From Sipunculus nudus (taxonomy: Eukaryota > Annelida > Sipuncula > Golfingiida > Sipunculidae), in assembly GCA_026874595.1 (NCBI GenBank), contig CM049316.1, positions 54,197,676 through 54,261,675 on the forward strand: 64,000 bases of DNA, read 5' to 3'. The notes below the pieces were generated by a model that saw only the letters and a program-made list of their open reading frames with translations, searched no databases and had not been told where the DNA came from. The translations under genes were made by a program, and so were the position numbers. Below are positions 11,217-23,912 of the stretch, in pieces. Each line of letters begins with the position of its first letter. Position 1 is the first letter of the stretch.

Positions 11217-13085
11217 ACATATATATGTATATGTATGTATGTGTGTGTCTGTGTGTGTTTTTATCAGAGGGGTTTCAAAATAAAAACCTTCAATCCTTCA
11301 TTCGATCGCAATACAATTGCTCTAACATAAATAACTTAACGTTCAATTACACACAAAAAACAAAGCCTACAGCCATACGGTTTAAGCAATAAAATGATAG
11401 GAATATGTTTTTACATCGAGATGTATTCGTGTCATTTTTATTTCATTGATATTTTTATGCGTTTTATCGCGGATTTATTTGATAGGAAATCACCTAAGCG
11501 ATAGCTCGTTTATTCTAATAATAAACGAATGAAACACTATTATACTAAATAATGAATAATATTTTAATCGCCTGATTCATAATTATCCCACTGATGTGAT
11601 AATAACGCCATAAATATAATTTGCCAAAGTACAGTTTTAGTCATTTAGTCATATATCTCGATTTTCGTAGGAAGTATGTTTTGTTAAAACAATGTAAAAC
11701 AAAATATACACCAGACAAGATACTAGGCATTTATTCCGTTAACATTTTCTTTCTACGTAAACACCTCAGATGGTTTCAAAAGTAATCCATCCATAAAATC
11801 TGTCATCAACACTGGTCACCGACCTGAAGTATTGCTGACCATTGAAATATACTTTATGTGCTTTGAACACAATACGGGATATCGCTAATACCCATACTCT
11901 CGTGTGTGGAGGCAGTAAATGACTGTCTGCTTGAAAAATTGCAAGTAAACAACTAGTGCCCCCAGTGTCCAGCCTGACCAGCCCATTCATTCATCACAGC
12001 AGTGTTGTAACTGTACATAGTGTTTTTAATTGCTGATCATCCTGATACTTATTATTTATCATATTTATTATGCTGTGTTTAGACATATTATAGAAACATG
12101 AAAAGACATCGGAAATTGCTGTATTCGGCACGGCTTGCATAAGAATTTGATCTTAAATCAATTGCCTTGTAGGATGACATAAGGGAACGTACACAGGGTG
12201 TTTCAGTCATTGATAAACGTCAAATTTTGCTAATTTCCTTGAATCTGTCCTACAGTCTGGTACCAAACATTTGTAACAAATTATATTTATTCGATGAATA
12301 AATTTTATATTAAATATTAATAGATATATTAATTATTTAGAGTGCATAGCGTATATTAGCTAACAAAGTTGGGACTCAGTTTCGTCCTTGCTAATGAGTG
12401 TCCGGCTGAATCACGCTTGCCTGCACAAACATGCTTCCGGCTGCGCCAGCCAGTCGTTTTTCTCCTCCGTCTATACGATAAGCTGCATTAGCGATATCAG
12501 GCATTTGCATAAGACAGGAGTCATTTGATGTTTCTGAATGATAATTAGCTTATGGAAAATGGCTCAAATGGGAAAACGGTCAGCAACAAGTGCTTGACAT
12601 TTCGACTTTCGAGTTTGTCAAACTTGCTCATCTGTAAATTTGGTTAATGCAGGTACGTGGTATAATCCGGAACTAAGAGAAATCCAATTAGAATAAATCC
12701 ACAACGTAATCCAAAACTATTTCCTGTCATTTCAAGTTACAGCTGATCAGGGTTTGATGAATTGTATCTGAAAATTTACAAATTTTTGCGATTAAAAGCT
12801 GACGTTCTAATCCCATCGATATTAAATTCTGACTGTTTTCCATGGCCGTTCTTTCACTTGGTTCAGCCTTTCTATCATCCCTCTCTTTGCTGGTAAGGTA
12901 TTTGTACCCTTGTTCTAACACCTCGCAAATAAACATTCAGTAACAGCTCTGGTAATAAGACTATCTTGTACCTCTTTGCCTATAGTGGTAATATTGTTCT
13001 TGTCGTTGTCAACTTTATGCGCTTCAGAATCAATCCTGCTTCAATGAGATCTATTTAAAAGTGGCCCAATATCCCATTACTCTTA
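11217..13085. other. Non-coding stretch
   Basis: No recognisable gene. Minus-strand frame 11766-11990 (YFNGQQYFRSVTSVDDRFYG segment) is coding-like but unsupported. Confidence 0.5.
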
Positions 13086-13870
13086 CACTATTACTGTAGC
13101 CCATCTTATCCTTAAGGCTCTACCTCTACCCCCTAGTTTTGCTCTCCATCCCTGAGGCTCTTATCCCGCTGCCCAGGTACGCTATGCATCTCTGAGGCTG
13201 TCACTCTGCTCCCTCAGTTCGCTCTCCTTTCCTGATGTCCCTACTCTGCTTCCTTGGATCGCTCTCCATCATTGAGGTCCCTAGTCTGCTCCGTAATATC
13301 GTTCTCCATCCCTGAGGCTCCAACTCAGCTCCTTGAATCGCTCTCCATCCCTGAGGCTCTGTCTCTGCCCCCTAGTATCGTTCTCCATCCCTGAGGCTCC
13401 AACTCAGCTCCTTGAATCGCTCTCCATCCCTGAGGCTCTGTCTCTGCCCCCTAGTATCACTCTCTATCCCTGAGGCTATTACTCTGCTGCCCAGGATCGC
13501 TCTGCATCTCTGAGGCTCTATATATCTGTACCTAGGACACTTCTCCATTTCCGAGGTTCAATCTCTACTCCCTAGTATCGCTCTCCATCCCTGAGGCTCT
13601 ATCTCTGTCCCCTAGTTTCGCTCTGCATCCCTGAGGCCTTATCTCTGCTCAATCGATCGCTCTACATCTCTGAGGCTCTATATATCTGTTCCTAGGACAC
13701 TTCTCCATTTCTGAGGCTCAATCTCTGCTCCCTAGTATCGCTCTCCATCCCTTATTTTCTTACTCTGCAGCCTAGCAACGGTCTCCATCCCAGAGACTCT
13801 TACTCTGCTTCCTATGATGGACTGCTTTCCTTGGGTTCTTACTCTTCTCCTTAGGATCACTCCCCAATTC
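13086..13870. repeat. About 40-bp pyrimidine-rich minisatellite, about 19 degenerate copies
   Basis: The unit core is CGCTCTCCATCCCTGAGGCT followed by a CTATCTCTGCTCCCTAGTAT-like half. Copies drift in length (39-41 bp) and sequence. Two higher-order duplications are visible: a 79-bp two-unit block repeated at about 13303-13381 and 13382-13460, and a four-unit block (with CTATATATCTGT.CCTAGGACAC) repeated about 160 bp apart near 13516 and 13676. Strong strand bias (C and T rich on plus). It ends about 950 bp before the GPCR start. Confidence 0.9.
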
Positions 13871-14803
13871 AAATCTCTATGATCGTTCTCTTCCTTCGTT
13901 TGTCCCAACAATTTCGAAGCATCGACTCTAATTCTCACGTAACCACACCCCACCCTTAGGACGTCATTTAGTATCATGCTTCATCATCAGTAAATTGATG
14001 CATGATCCTGCATTATTCCCCAGGCTATGGTGGTTTTTCTTCGGAGCATCGGGTTTTAATTCTGTTCTTCTTGATTACACTGATCCACTGATACTCCTAT
14101 TATTATACAGGAGGCTGTTACGTTAGTATTGAGGGATCCACGCTCCTGATTCTACCACTGTTCTCCGGGAATGCGATATACTTTCAAGGTTCTGTCGCTA
14201 ATGATTATAGTCACACTCCACCTCTCTGGATCCTACCTTCTATGTTGCTGTACTCCGTTCTCCGAGGATTCTGTCTCTCAGGGTCACCCTGCGCTCAGAG
14301 TACCACGTATTATACACTCTAGCCCACTCAATATTACAATCCTTTGTTACCCCACTGTATGTATATAATTGTTATACTTTTTATTGTATGTTTATTGTTT
14401 CAGATCCCACTGGTGCCCTGCTGATCATTGGAAAATACAACGTCTCTTGGGAAGAGACCTCTGATTCTACGTGCAGATGTAAAGATCCTTCAGATGAAAA
14501 GACTTTAAAGGTCTTGAAGAAACTCTTTGAAACGCTTGAGGCGTATATACAGAGCACAACGTCGAGGAAACCGTAAAACACAATTGAAGTTCAGAAAGAA
14601 ATGATCAACGCGTTTCGACAGTTTGACGGGAATTACCAACAACTGGCCTGAAACGATGGATGTATTTTCAATGATATTACCAAAGAAGCGATTCTGACTG
14701 GCTTATTCCTGTCTTCATTTTTTTTTACCATAAAATATTCTAGTAGAAAACAAGAAATCGGTTGGTAAACACTAAAGCTTTTCTGAACTTCTGTTGTAAC
14801 AGT
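13871..14803. other. Upstream region of the GPCR gene
   Basis: No confident gene. A 57-codon plus-strand frame after a good acceptor (TATTGTTTCAG, ending 14403) reads DPTGALLIIGKYNVSWEETS and stops at 14575; it could be a small terminal exon but I recognise nothing. An adjacent frame from 14171 starts with a hydrophobic signal-like segment (VLSLMIIVTLHLSGSYLLCC) and cannot be joined to it in frame across the obvious 47-bp gap. Confidence 0.35.
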
Positions 14804-14819
14804 AGACATTAACTCAAAC
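14784..14819 (+). promoter_or_regulatory. Likely 3' splice site and 5' UTR end of the GPCR
   Basis: Pyrimidine-rich TTTTCTGAACTTCTGTTGTAACAG ends at 14802 (polypyrimidine then AG), 17 nt before the ATG. The in-frame TGA at 14784-14786 shows the coding frame cannot extend further upstream without splicing, so a 5' UTR intron with a single coding exon is the simplest model. Confidence 0.5.
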
Positions 14820-15932
14820 ATGTTTCATAATATGAGCCTGCCCAACTGGACAAACTGTGAAAGAAACCCGCGTGGTGACCGGGCTACCACAATGGTGTAC
14901 CTAGGGATCTTGACGGGTGCTGTGTGCGTCATTGGAACGCTTGGAAATGGCCTTAATCTTGCCTTGATGGTAAAGCGAGTGGTCCGTCAGAGATTTGCTA
15001 GAGATAAAGGTGTGTACGTAGGCTTTATTTTCCTTGCTTTATCAGACAGCCTCATGTGTTTGGTGAGTTTACCGCGGATTTTTATCCGTGAATCAAAAAT
15101 ACTCTTTGACAGTGTTAGTTTTCCTTTGTACTACCAGAGATTTGGCGCCGGCGTGACGAGTGTGTTTATACTTTGGAGCACGTGGATGACTGTGCTGCTT
15201 GCTATTGGTCGATGCCTGGCTGTGTGTGACCCGTTGAGCAGACGTATTCTGTTCCACGTGAGTTCTAACTGGGCCGTCATAACGAGCATAGTGTCTTTTG
15301 TCACAGCCTTGTTGTTTCATATCCCAAGTCTGATGCTTTATGAGGCCACGCCATTCGTCCTGCCTACGGTCACTTGTTACATCATCTCGGCACGTTCCTA
15401 CTGGGACAACATAAACGACATCCATGACTGGCTGCGAATCATCCTCGGTTATTTCATTCCTTTTATCATTCTGTTGTTTTGTAACGGTTACCTGATTGTT
15501 GCACTACGGCGCTCGGAAAAAGTCCGGGAGGAACTTGCAGCGGCTGGCTCTAACAACAGAAAACGACTGAGTAACAAAATCACACCTACCCTACTCGCCA
15601 TAATCATTGCATTTTTGGCGCTGATGACGCCATCTGAGATTCTGGAATTAGTTTTTGAAAAGATCCAGGACAGCGCTTCAAAAGGGAAAACTTATTTTCT
15701 TGTTCGTCAGATCGCGAACTTTTTACAAATTACCAATTTTGCCATGAATTTTGCGCTACACATGGGGATAAACCGGATGTACCGGAAGGCCCTCCATGAC
15801 TTCTGTGCCAGGGCGTGCCCGTGTCGCCGGCGATCACTCCTCGCCCGACAAACTTCATCTGACACCAGACTGACAGCGGGGACCGCCACCTCCACGTCAC
15901 TACATGTACACTCCAGTTCATGTACTGTGTAA
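14820..15932 (+). CDS. Rhodopsin-class (class A) neuropeptide-type GPCR, 370 aa
   Basis: Seven hydrophobic segments in register: TM1 about 26-50 (GTLGNG with N43), TM2 66-87 (LALSD, D76), TM3 109-133, TM4 149-173 (W151), TM5 204-229 (P214), TM6 253-278 (P271), TM7 291-315. The extracellular N-terminus has two N-glycosylation sequons (NMS at 4, NWT at 9). The tail has a palmitoylation-type cluster (CARACPC, 329-335) and Ser/Thr-rich end. The pattern LLAIGRCLAVCDPL after TM3 and ITNFAMNFALH in TM7 suggests the protostome FMRFamide/peptide receptor-like group; the ligand is not known. Odd points: D/ERY is GRC (D3.49 to Gly), NPxxY is NFALH, CWxP is ALMTP, and the conserved TM3 cysteine partner of ECL2 C186 is absent. 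One uninterrupted coding exon; G-protein coupling at the plasma membrane is inferred. Confidence 0.92.
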   Translation: MFHNMSLPNWTNCERNPRGDRATTMVYLGILTGAVCVIGTLGNGLNLALMVKRVVRQRFARDKGVYVGFIFLALSDSLMCLVSLPRIFIRESKILFDSVSFPLYYQRFGAGVTSVFILWSTWMTVLLAIGRCLAVCDPLSRRILFHVSSNWAVITSIVSFVTALLFHIPSLMLYEATPFVLPTVTCYIISARSYWDNINDIHDWLRIILGYFIPFIILLFCNGYLIVALRRSEKVREELAAAGSNNRKRLSNKITPTLLAIIIAFLALMTPSEILELVFEKIQDSASKGKTYFLVRQIANFLQITNFAMNFALHMGINRMYRKALHDFCARACPCRRRSLLARQTSSDTRLTAGTATSTSLHVHSSSCTV

Positions 15933-16065
15933 ACCCAGCTGGCAATACACAATCAGACATTAGTGGAGGATCTATTAAGCAAAACAAGGTTGGGTTCGCG
16001 GGCACTTTTTTTCTTAAATTATTGCGGGAGGTTTAATTTGTTTTTCCTTTTTATTATAAACTTTG

Positions 16066-16071
16066 AATAAA
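16066..16071 (+). terminator. Polyadenylation signal for the GPCR
   Basis: AATAAA 134 nt after the stop codon, within an AT-rich 3' UTR; the first canonical hexamer downstream. Confidence 0.6.
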
Positions 16072-17699
16072 TTTCGTATGACTCTAGGACAACTTGATAA
16101 AACAAATGAGAGGGCGGATCTCAAAATCGGTAAATTTCACTGAAAATTAAAGTCACAATATATTTTTTATGCTGGGGAATGTTAAAATTAATGAACGCGT
16201 TGCACGAGATCACAACCTTTTTTGCCTTCAATCTGTATTTTTGTCCTTACTATACGCCTTGCACAGTGATATTGCTTCTATATAATCACTGTGTAAGGGC
16301 AATAGGTCCTTTCTGAAACTGCATGTGTGTACATATATCCGTTCGTAAATTTGTATTTGTGTTTGATAATACCTGTATAGCAATGTTAAACTAATTACAT
16401 ATTGACAGTAAAGCGGCGTTTATTTGAACAGCGATTATCGCACTTTTTTCAGATTACCAATCTATCTGCTTTATGTTTTATTTGAAAAAGAAATTGTTTA
16501 TCCGAATGATATCAGCTGTTTAAATAGAATACGCTTTACTGTATACCTTAGTTTAATATCGTTTGGTGATTTCTTTAAATGAATGTTTTGGTATTTTTAA
16601 TAAGCATATCCTTGGCGACTATAAGACTAATGTTACGAGTCATAACCAGTGAAAAAGGTTTCTTTTTACCAGACAACGACAATGATGATAATGGTTGTTC
16701 ATTAATTTTTGTGAGCAATATGATGCAGGTACTTTGTGATGTTACAATCCCAGAGATGAACTAAAATTGCATTATATTTATATAAATGTGGCGATTCATG
16801 TGTTGTGTTCAAAAATAGAAAATAAATATCAAGTTAATGTTCTTTTTTATATGTTTACACTGCTGTCTGGTGAAGTGTCAGATCGGGCATAATCATCTTT
16901 GATGTGAAGCCATTTCTAGGTACAATTTGGTAACGAACAGGATAACCTCTTATTAACAAAGCAATAACTAGCTGCACCCGTGGAAAATCCAAGGCTCTTT
17001 CTGATGCATATATTTGTAATGAGCTGATAGGAAAAAACGACGCATATATTAATCCTAAAGATTTTGCAGGAACTTTTATCATGTGTTTCAATTATATTAT
17101 ATAAAGATTACTTCTGCTAGAATTCTCCAGGAACACCCACTCCCAAAATATCATCATAGAAAGAAAAAAAATTTCTTTTCGAGAAATCACACAGAAAATA
17201 AATTTTGGAAAGAGACGTGAGGCATATACAGGGTGTAGGAATTTTTAAATGAGAATTTTTCCGATAAACAATATAGGTCCGATAGCTTCATTGCTTGGGA
17301 AATATCGTAGGTATAACGATTGCATAAAGAAGCATTCTACCGTGAAATTATATGAAAGATGCTTTGTATCAGTTGAGGCTCAGGCGACATCCTGAAACAC
17401 GATGTTTATACCTAAGGCCTGTTAGGTATGCGTTATTTGTAAACGCATGCATATGTCGGTGAAGTCTCTTGTACGCGAAACGTATAGCTGCCAAGGTAAA
17501 AAAGATATGCCCAGAAAAATATATTTCAACGGTATTTAATTTTTGGTTTAAGTTCTGTAAATTGTCATGGAATAACCAGGTCTGATGCAAAATTGACAAC
17601 TATCCCAGATAAAAAGAAAGCAGGTCGACATATTACAATGAAAGCATTTAGCAAAGAAACCAATTCAGCCTTGGTTCGTCGCATTGTCTTTAAACAAAT
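16072..17699. other. Non-coding stretch
   Basis: No recognisable gene. The minus-strand frame 16855-17091 (segment ALDFPRVQLVIALLIRGYPV) is coding-like but unassigned. Confidence 0.5.
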
Positions 17700-18480
17700 T
17701 AACGCAAGATCTAATGTATAGATTTTGCTGAAATTTTGTAGAGGGATAGAGGAAAACTGCATCCGTAACCAATAACATTTTTGGAGGTCATCGGAATATC
17801 CATAACATATTTTTTTCGTAACTGCCATAATCACAATTCCACAAAGGAATAATTATAGGGGGCTATTCCTTTGTCCCCAAGTAGAAGACGCCCATTCGTA
17901 TGTAGTTGTTCTGCCACTCGCCTGGTGAACCCGTTTTTCTGAACCATGACAATGTTTTACAAAAACGTGCACGTATGAACGAACGACTGATTTGTAGAAT
18001 CTGGCGGGGGTTTCAAAGTCCCCAAGAGGTTGAGGATCCTTAGAAGTGTGTGCAATCCCCCCCCCCCCCCCCCGATAATGTTTTTGCTGAACATTTGTAG
18101 AGGGTAAGGGTAAAGACATATCAATAGTCCATTTCATTTCGGAGGTAATAAGAATCACCACAATATATATATTCTTATAAACCGTTATGAAAAAGGACCA
18201 TTCTAGTGTCACCGTGTGGAAGCCACCCATTCGTATTTATTTGTTCTGCCACTCGCAAGGTGAACTCGTGTTACTGAAGCATGACAGTGTTCACACATGA
18301 AACGCATACACGTGAACACATGACTGATATTAAAGGAGATTCTGGTGGAGGTCTGTACGCCCTGACTACAGATTCTAGTTTGTTATCAGTTTAAAGATGT
18401 ACTGGTGATATTTGTTCATGTTTCACCGTCCCTACAGAAAACGGATCTAAAAAAAAATATGTGACCCCCCCCCCCCCCGA
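17700..18480. repeat. Diverged two-copy tandem duplication, each copy ending in a C homopolymer
   Basis: Unit 1 (about 17715-18073) and unit 2 (about 18074-18478) share in order: TTTTGCTGAA(A/C)(A)TTTGTAGAGGG, a GGAGGT block, CCCATTCGTAT.TA.TTGTTCTGCC followed by ACTCGC..GGTGAAC, CATGACA.TGTT, a CGTGAAC/CGTATGAAC block, and a run of 14-16 C then CGA(A)TAAT. Identity is patchy, so the duplication is old, yet both C-runs persist at the same relative place. Confidence 0.75.
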
Positions 18481-20271
18481 ATAATAAATTAAGCTGTGGG
18501 GCTTCTTTTTGAAAAAAAAAATTTAATAAAACACAAGAACTGGCCGAACTTTTGAAACCATGGTTTTCATGGAAAGATATGTTTGAATGCATAAAAATCA
18601 ACATACCTGTAACCCATAAACAATTTGTCAAACGGTGGTCACATCACTGGACTCAGTGCCCAGTGCTGACCAAACTGAAAAGCCCTCGCATTGAAAGCGG
18701 ATTCGTGTGGTCTTTGGATTAAAACCTTTACTTTCCTTTTGAGAGAGAAAATTCCTTTAGAGGCGTTACAATGGATTTGGGGGATCAATGAGGATTATAG
18801 TGGACCCGCGTGACCGCGTTTTGCACGGAAATGGCTTTTGGGTAGGACATGCGTTGGCCACGGTCTTAACAAGCCAGTGAAAATCCCCGCCTCCTGAAAA
18901 AGCGTCACAGTCGTGGAGGACCTTGCAGAAAAACAGAAATGGGGGCACCTCATAGGAAAATATTAAAATTATTAATTATTCAGCTTAATAAGGCATAATC
19001 CCGCAAAATAAAACAAACTTGTCCTAGAAGAGCACACCACCGATACGTCTGCATGCCGAATTTGGAGAGTGAAATCAGAACGTAAGCAGATAAACTGTGG
19101 TCTAGAAAAAACCCAAATCCGTATAAATTATTTAGAAGATTGGGGTAACAATATATCAAATACCCCTATCTTTGAAGGAGTAAGATGTAGACCAGTAGTT
19201 AGGGCGTTTCTGAACGAAAAGTTTCCGGTTTAAATCCCGCAAGAAACTCAGAAGGCAAAATGGTGAAATATCTACATCAGAGAACGCAGGAATTATTTAC
19301 AGAAAGGCCATGACTTTTAGTGAAATATCTACATCAAATGTTCGCTGTAATGGTTTAACGACAGGTTATCACTTTCGGATTATTCTTAACCTGACGTATA
19401 TAAAACCTGTAACGGAAGGCTTTATTAAAACATATCTTCTTTAACGTATAGTTATCTTCACTCTTTATCCATAGACATTTCAACCTAAAAACATTTTAAT
19501 TACGAGGTATTACGAGAAACCATGTTTTTAGTAAATCAGTGTACATGTATTAAATATCTTTATTCCAGCATTTGATTTGCCAGTAACGGAGCTTTTGGTT
19601 TTGTACAAGTGTTCCAGTTCCGTTGGCATAACCTAAAAGTGAGATCATGCCTAAAACAATTGTTCTAAAATTACACCTCAAAGCTGATTCTTGCTAAATG
19701 ACTGTTTGTGCGGGGTTATTTGAAAAAGTTGATAGGGAAATCCGTCCATTTCTTTAAAAAACAATCCAACTTCTGTATTTTAAAGGAAATGGAAAACGGC
19801 TGCTAAGGGAGGAGGCCGGGGAACCGTATAGAGAAATAAATACCAACGACCTCGTGCTGGGTCCTTTTTGAAGCCATTTAGAACCCATTCCCATGTGATG
19901 GCGGCTGTCGTTATTTGCTTAAATCAGTCTGTCCAGAGGTCCCTAATTTCCTCCATCTAGGCTTGCTGGTGAATCTCTCAACAGAAAGTGGCTTCAACAG
20001 ACGACAGTACCGGCTGATTCAGTTTCTTCGGCAGCACTGCGTGTTTTGGGGCCGTGCAGTAATATGTTAGACACAAGAAACAGTATAACGTAATTTCCTA
20101 GGCACTGTGTACACAACGGTTTCTGAGGCTCTGCACACCTTTTCCCATATATTGTTTTTTTTTAATCTCAACAAAGTACAGGCGTGAAGCCTTGGGATCT
20201 GGAAAACAGAAAGCCCAAAGATGACCTAGGTTATCTACTATTGCGTGTGCTAATTATCCGATAGCCAAGGG

Positions 20272-20273
<2 letters not shown>
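18481..20273. other. Non-coding stretch
   Basis: Nothing recognised; no coding frame over 65 codons with coding character. Confidence 0.6.

Positions 20274-20343
<70 letters not shown>
20274..20343. repeat. (TA)n microsatellite
   Basis: About 34 TA units. Confidence 0.97.
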
Positions 20344-20345
<2 letters not shown>

Positions 20346-22261
20346 TTGCAATAAAGATTACGAATATATATTCAAGTGAAAAAGTATTTATCATATTTTT
20401 AAGTATTATAGTTTTTAGCATTTAATCAGTAAATAAAAATACACAGTTATTATGAATACAAAAAAATTACATATACACTAAACGAACTAAAGAAACACTT
20501 CTGGATTCTGTAAAGGCTTTTTGCTTTACTGAGATCTTCGATCCGAAAAGTAGGGAATATGATTATATTAAGTAATTAACGATGCCATGTATTTGTCACG
20601 TCTTGACTGACACGTCTTGTTATGTAAATATTAACATAGTGCTGGAAACTGAAAGCGAGGCCAATCTTTCTGGGCGGATGAAACGGTAGGACGTTGACAA
20701 TACTGAACAAAATGTATCGTGTTGACTCTTTTATCTTGGCTTGTTATATATATTACCGGCAGTTTATCAGATTTTAACTTGTCAGTGAAATAAAAATATA
20801 CCCGAATTGTAAGAGAGGTAATCACTTCCTACGTAATACTTAAGTCTTCCATTTTTACTAAAATCATTTAAACTCTTATCTCTTTTTCAAGAATGTGTTT
20901 TAGAGTTTAAGAATGAAAACATCTAGTTAAAAAATTTTTCTTTAATAAACATGTTTATATGTATACTTTTTATGGAAAAATTGTCTCACAACAAACCTTG
21001 AACCCGGCTTTTCATAGACAGATTCTGTAATATTGCTTATTTTCCAGTTTCAAGGTCAGAATTTTAGTTATTGGCCTAATGTTATCTAACCTATATCACC
21101 CTCATGTATCAGGGTACGCTCCCACATTTTTGCGGCACAGGAAATTACGCCCAACGTGTTCTATTTAAAGATCTGTTTTGCGTAAACAAATGAAATATTC
21201 AATGTTTGAAGCTTCTACCATTAACCAATTACACCCAAACCTAACCCGAGAGTTATAATTATAGGCTTTCCCTGCGCAAGTCGCTTGTCCTTTTTGCATT
21301 CTTAATGCTCCGAAACGCAGTGGTACTTTGGGTGATATTTACTCAGTAGCACTGTGCCGTGTAAGGCGTTCTATAATGCGATTTGAGTTTGCAATTACAT
21401 ACATATTATGGATCAAATCTGTCTTTCTTGTAACTAAAATGTTAGATATGTGAGAGATTTCATTTCCCTGGAATTCTTACTCCTGCACTGTTTTACACTA
21501 GGTGAAGCCCGTTCGGTAATATTAATATTGGAAGAAATATAGGATCTAGAGGATAAATTGATTTTTTATTACAGTTAATTTGCAGAAGAGGGGGAGGGGT
21601 ATCTAGAAGGATAGTGTAAAATGTTTAACTGGTATGACTTTTTTATACAGTTAAACACGTTCGCTAAATATTAATTTCATTATTATTAATTTTGCTCATT
21701 TGTGGATAAACATTTTAGACAAATGGGGAGGGTTTGTATAAAAGAATGGCGTGAAGACCTGGGTTTCCTGTAGCCTGCATACAGCTGAACAATATTGGCC
21801 CAGGACAAAATGAATGAATACTTCGTTCTAAAGGACCAGGAATTAATTTAACTTACATTTGCAAGGTGGACTCAGCCATCATATACATCGACTTGGGATG
21901 AGATAAAGAAAGCATATTAATTCTTATATTGTTACCCGGTAAATATATACGATTCCCTTGTCGAATCTGTATATATTATTCCATGCTTTTAAAAAAGGGT
22001 GTAAGTTCGTTTATTTTTATCCATGAAATTCCCTTGTCCAATCATGTGTATATATAATCTTATCCATGTCATACAAAAAATTACATTTTACGTTCCCTTA
22101 GAATAGCAATAAATGATAATGGTTTAATAAAGTACGGTTGCGGTATTTGCTATTGTCGCCTATGCTGGTCCTGGTGATATTAAGCCTCCTTCGTGGCGTC
22201 TGGCCAACCCTGTAGCTTCAGATTTAACGATCCTTTCGCTGCCGTTATTTCAACTTCCCAA
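20344..22261. other. Non-coding stretch
   Basis: AT-rich, no gene or repeat recognised. Confidence 0.6.

Positions 22262-22319
<58 letters not shown>
22262..22319. repeat. (TA)n microsatellite
   Basis: About 28 TA units. Confidence 0.97.
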
Positions 22320-22322
<3 letters not shown>

Positions 22323-23880
22323 TTGGTTGAACAAAATCCAGTAATAAAATAATTTTAGCCGGCAAAAAGGACACGAATTGATACTGAGAATATAGAAAAT
22401 TCTGTTTTATGCGGCACTATTTTATATGCGGGGCAATCAAACCGCCAAAACCATGCAGGATTTCCTCCTCGCGGGCCACGCACGATATAGATTCCTGCCA
22501 GACCCTTGGGTTTAACTTTAAATTCAGCTGATTTGGTCTACATATCATTTAAGTATTAGAGAGGTTTGGTGTCTGGAAGAAGGGGAAATATTAAAAACTG
22601 AGCTTTAAAACGAATTGATGTGAACATTATTGTCTCAAGAAGAACATAATTATGAAGGAAACGGGTGGCGTCTTGATTTTTTTTACAAGCGCACGTTTTT
22701 AGGACTTCCTCACTAAAATAAAGTGAAAAAAGCAAAGAATTTTCTTTTTTCCATATCTCCATACATAAACATCATGTCCAATCATGAAGATTACAGCAAA
22801 TTATATACTTTTCTCATGCAAAGAATGTATATGTGAATGTATAGATGAAAGGATGTGTATTTGTTCCATATTTACATACCCTTCAGTTTGAGAAACTGAC
22901 TTTTTTGTAGTGACTGTTTATGACGGAATCAGGGAATGTGGTATATTTTAAATTTTGAATTAAATACATTGATGAACATGTTCCAAACAACAGTTCAACA
23001 GGAAATTATAACGACGGAAAATATTTTTCATATCTCGCTGTGTTCAGTCTGCGTGAAAAATAAAGGTCCTATCTATTTTAAAATTGATTTGTATATGTAG
23101 AGAGCACGCGTGTGCATGTGTGTGTGTGGACAGGAAATTTGGATGCACCTGTGTCAGACATGCATATTATTTATTTACTGTATGACAATTATACCTTAGA
23201 GTCACCGCTCCCAAAAGGAAATGGGTAGATAATGTTATTGACTGGGAGTTTTCTGATAAGACAACGGGTGAGGGACGCTGTTGAAGGCGGTTGTAGTACA
23301 AAAGACGGCCTCTATTGTCTGGCTTGTGAGGCAAATGTGACCCTTAATATTGGGTCTGCTCCCAGGTCCGATTAGGGGACACGACTCATTAATTCGACAA
23401 ACCATAATCGACCAAGAATGCCTCCAGAAATTGTTCTTCATGCCCCGGGTATGGTAAAGGTCGTCAATCTCCCGTCGGCTTGTTTATACGCCAATCTTTA
23501 TCCCGCACTTGTTAATTCAAACGCCACATAAAACTGCCCACCCTGTCGCCGGCCGTGCCAGACCAGACAATATATCGAAGCAGCGAGGATGCAGAGGGGC
23601 CAACAGATAACAAATGTATGTCTCACGGAACAAATCAAAGGTATCAGCTGAGCGAACACCCAGGAATTTCAGTGTTCCATTTTCCATTGTTTTCCCTTGT
23701 ACTTTTCGAGATTAACAGAATGAAAAGAGCGAACTGTGATGTTAAGAAGAATAGGTATTAGTGACAAGTATGTCTCCTTTGACATCTCAGAAAAAAATGA
23801 AACACGTCACTTTAAATGCTTGTAACTATAATAATAGGGAGCATAAGGTCGATGTGCGCTTGACCGTCTTTAACATTTTT

Positions 23881-23912
<32 letters not shown>

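Noticed and set aside
14171-14576. Two-exon small secreted protein upstream of the GPCR
   Set aside because: The signal-like frame and the frame after TGTTTCAG cannot be joined in phase across the obvious 47-bp GTATGT...CAG gap.
15093-16005. Minus-strand frames over the GPCR
   Set aside because: Shadows of the receptor gene; Cys/His/Arg-rich composition typical of antisense translation.
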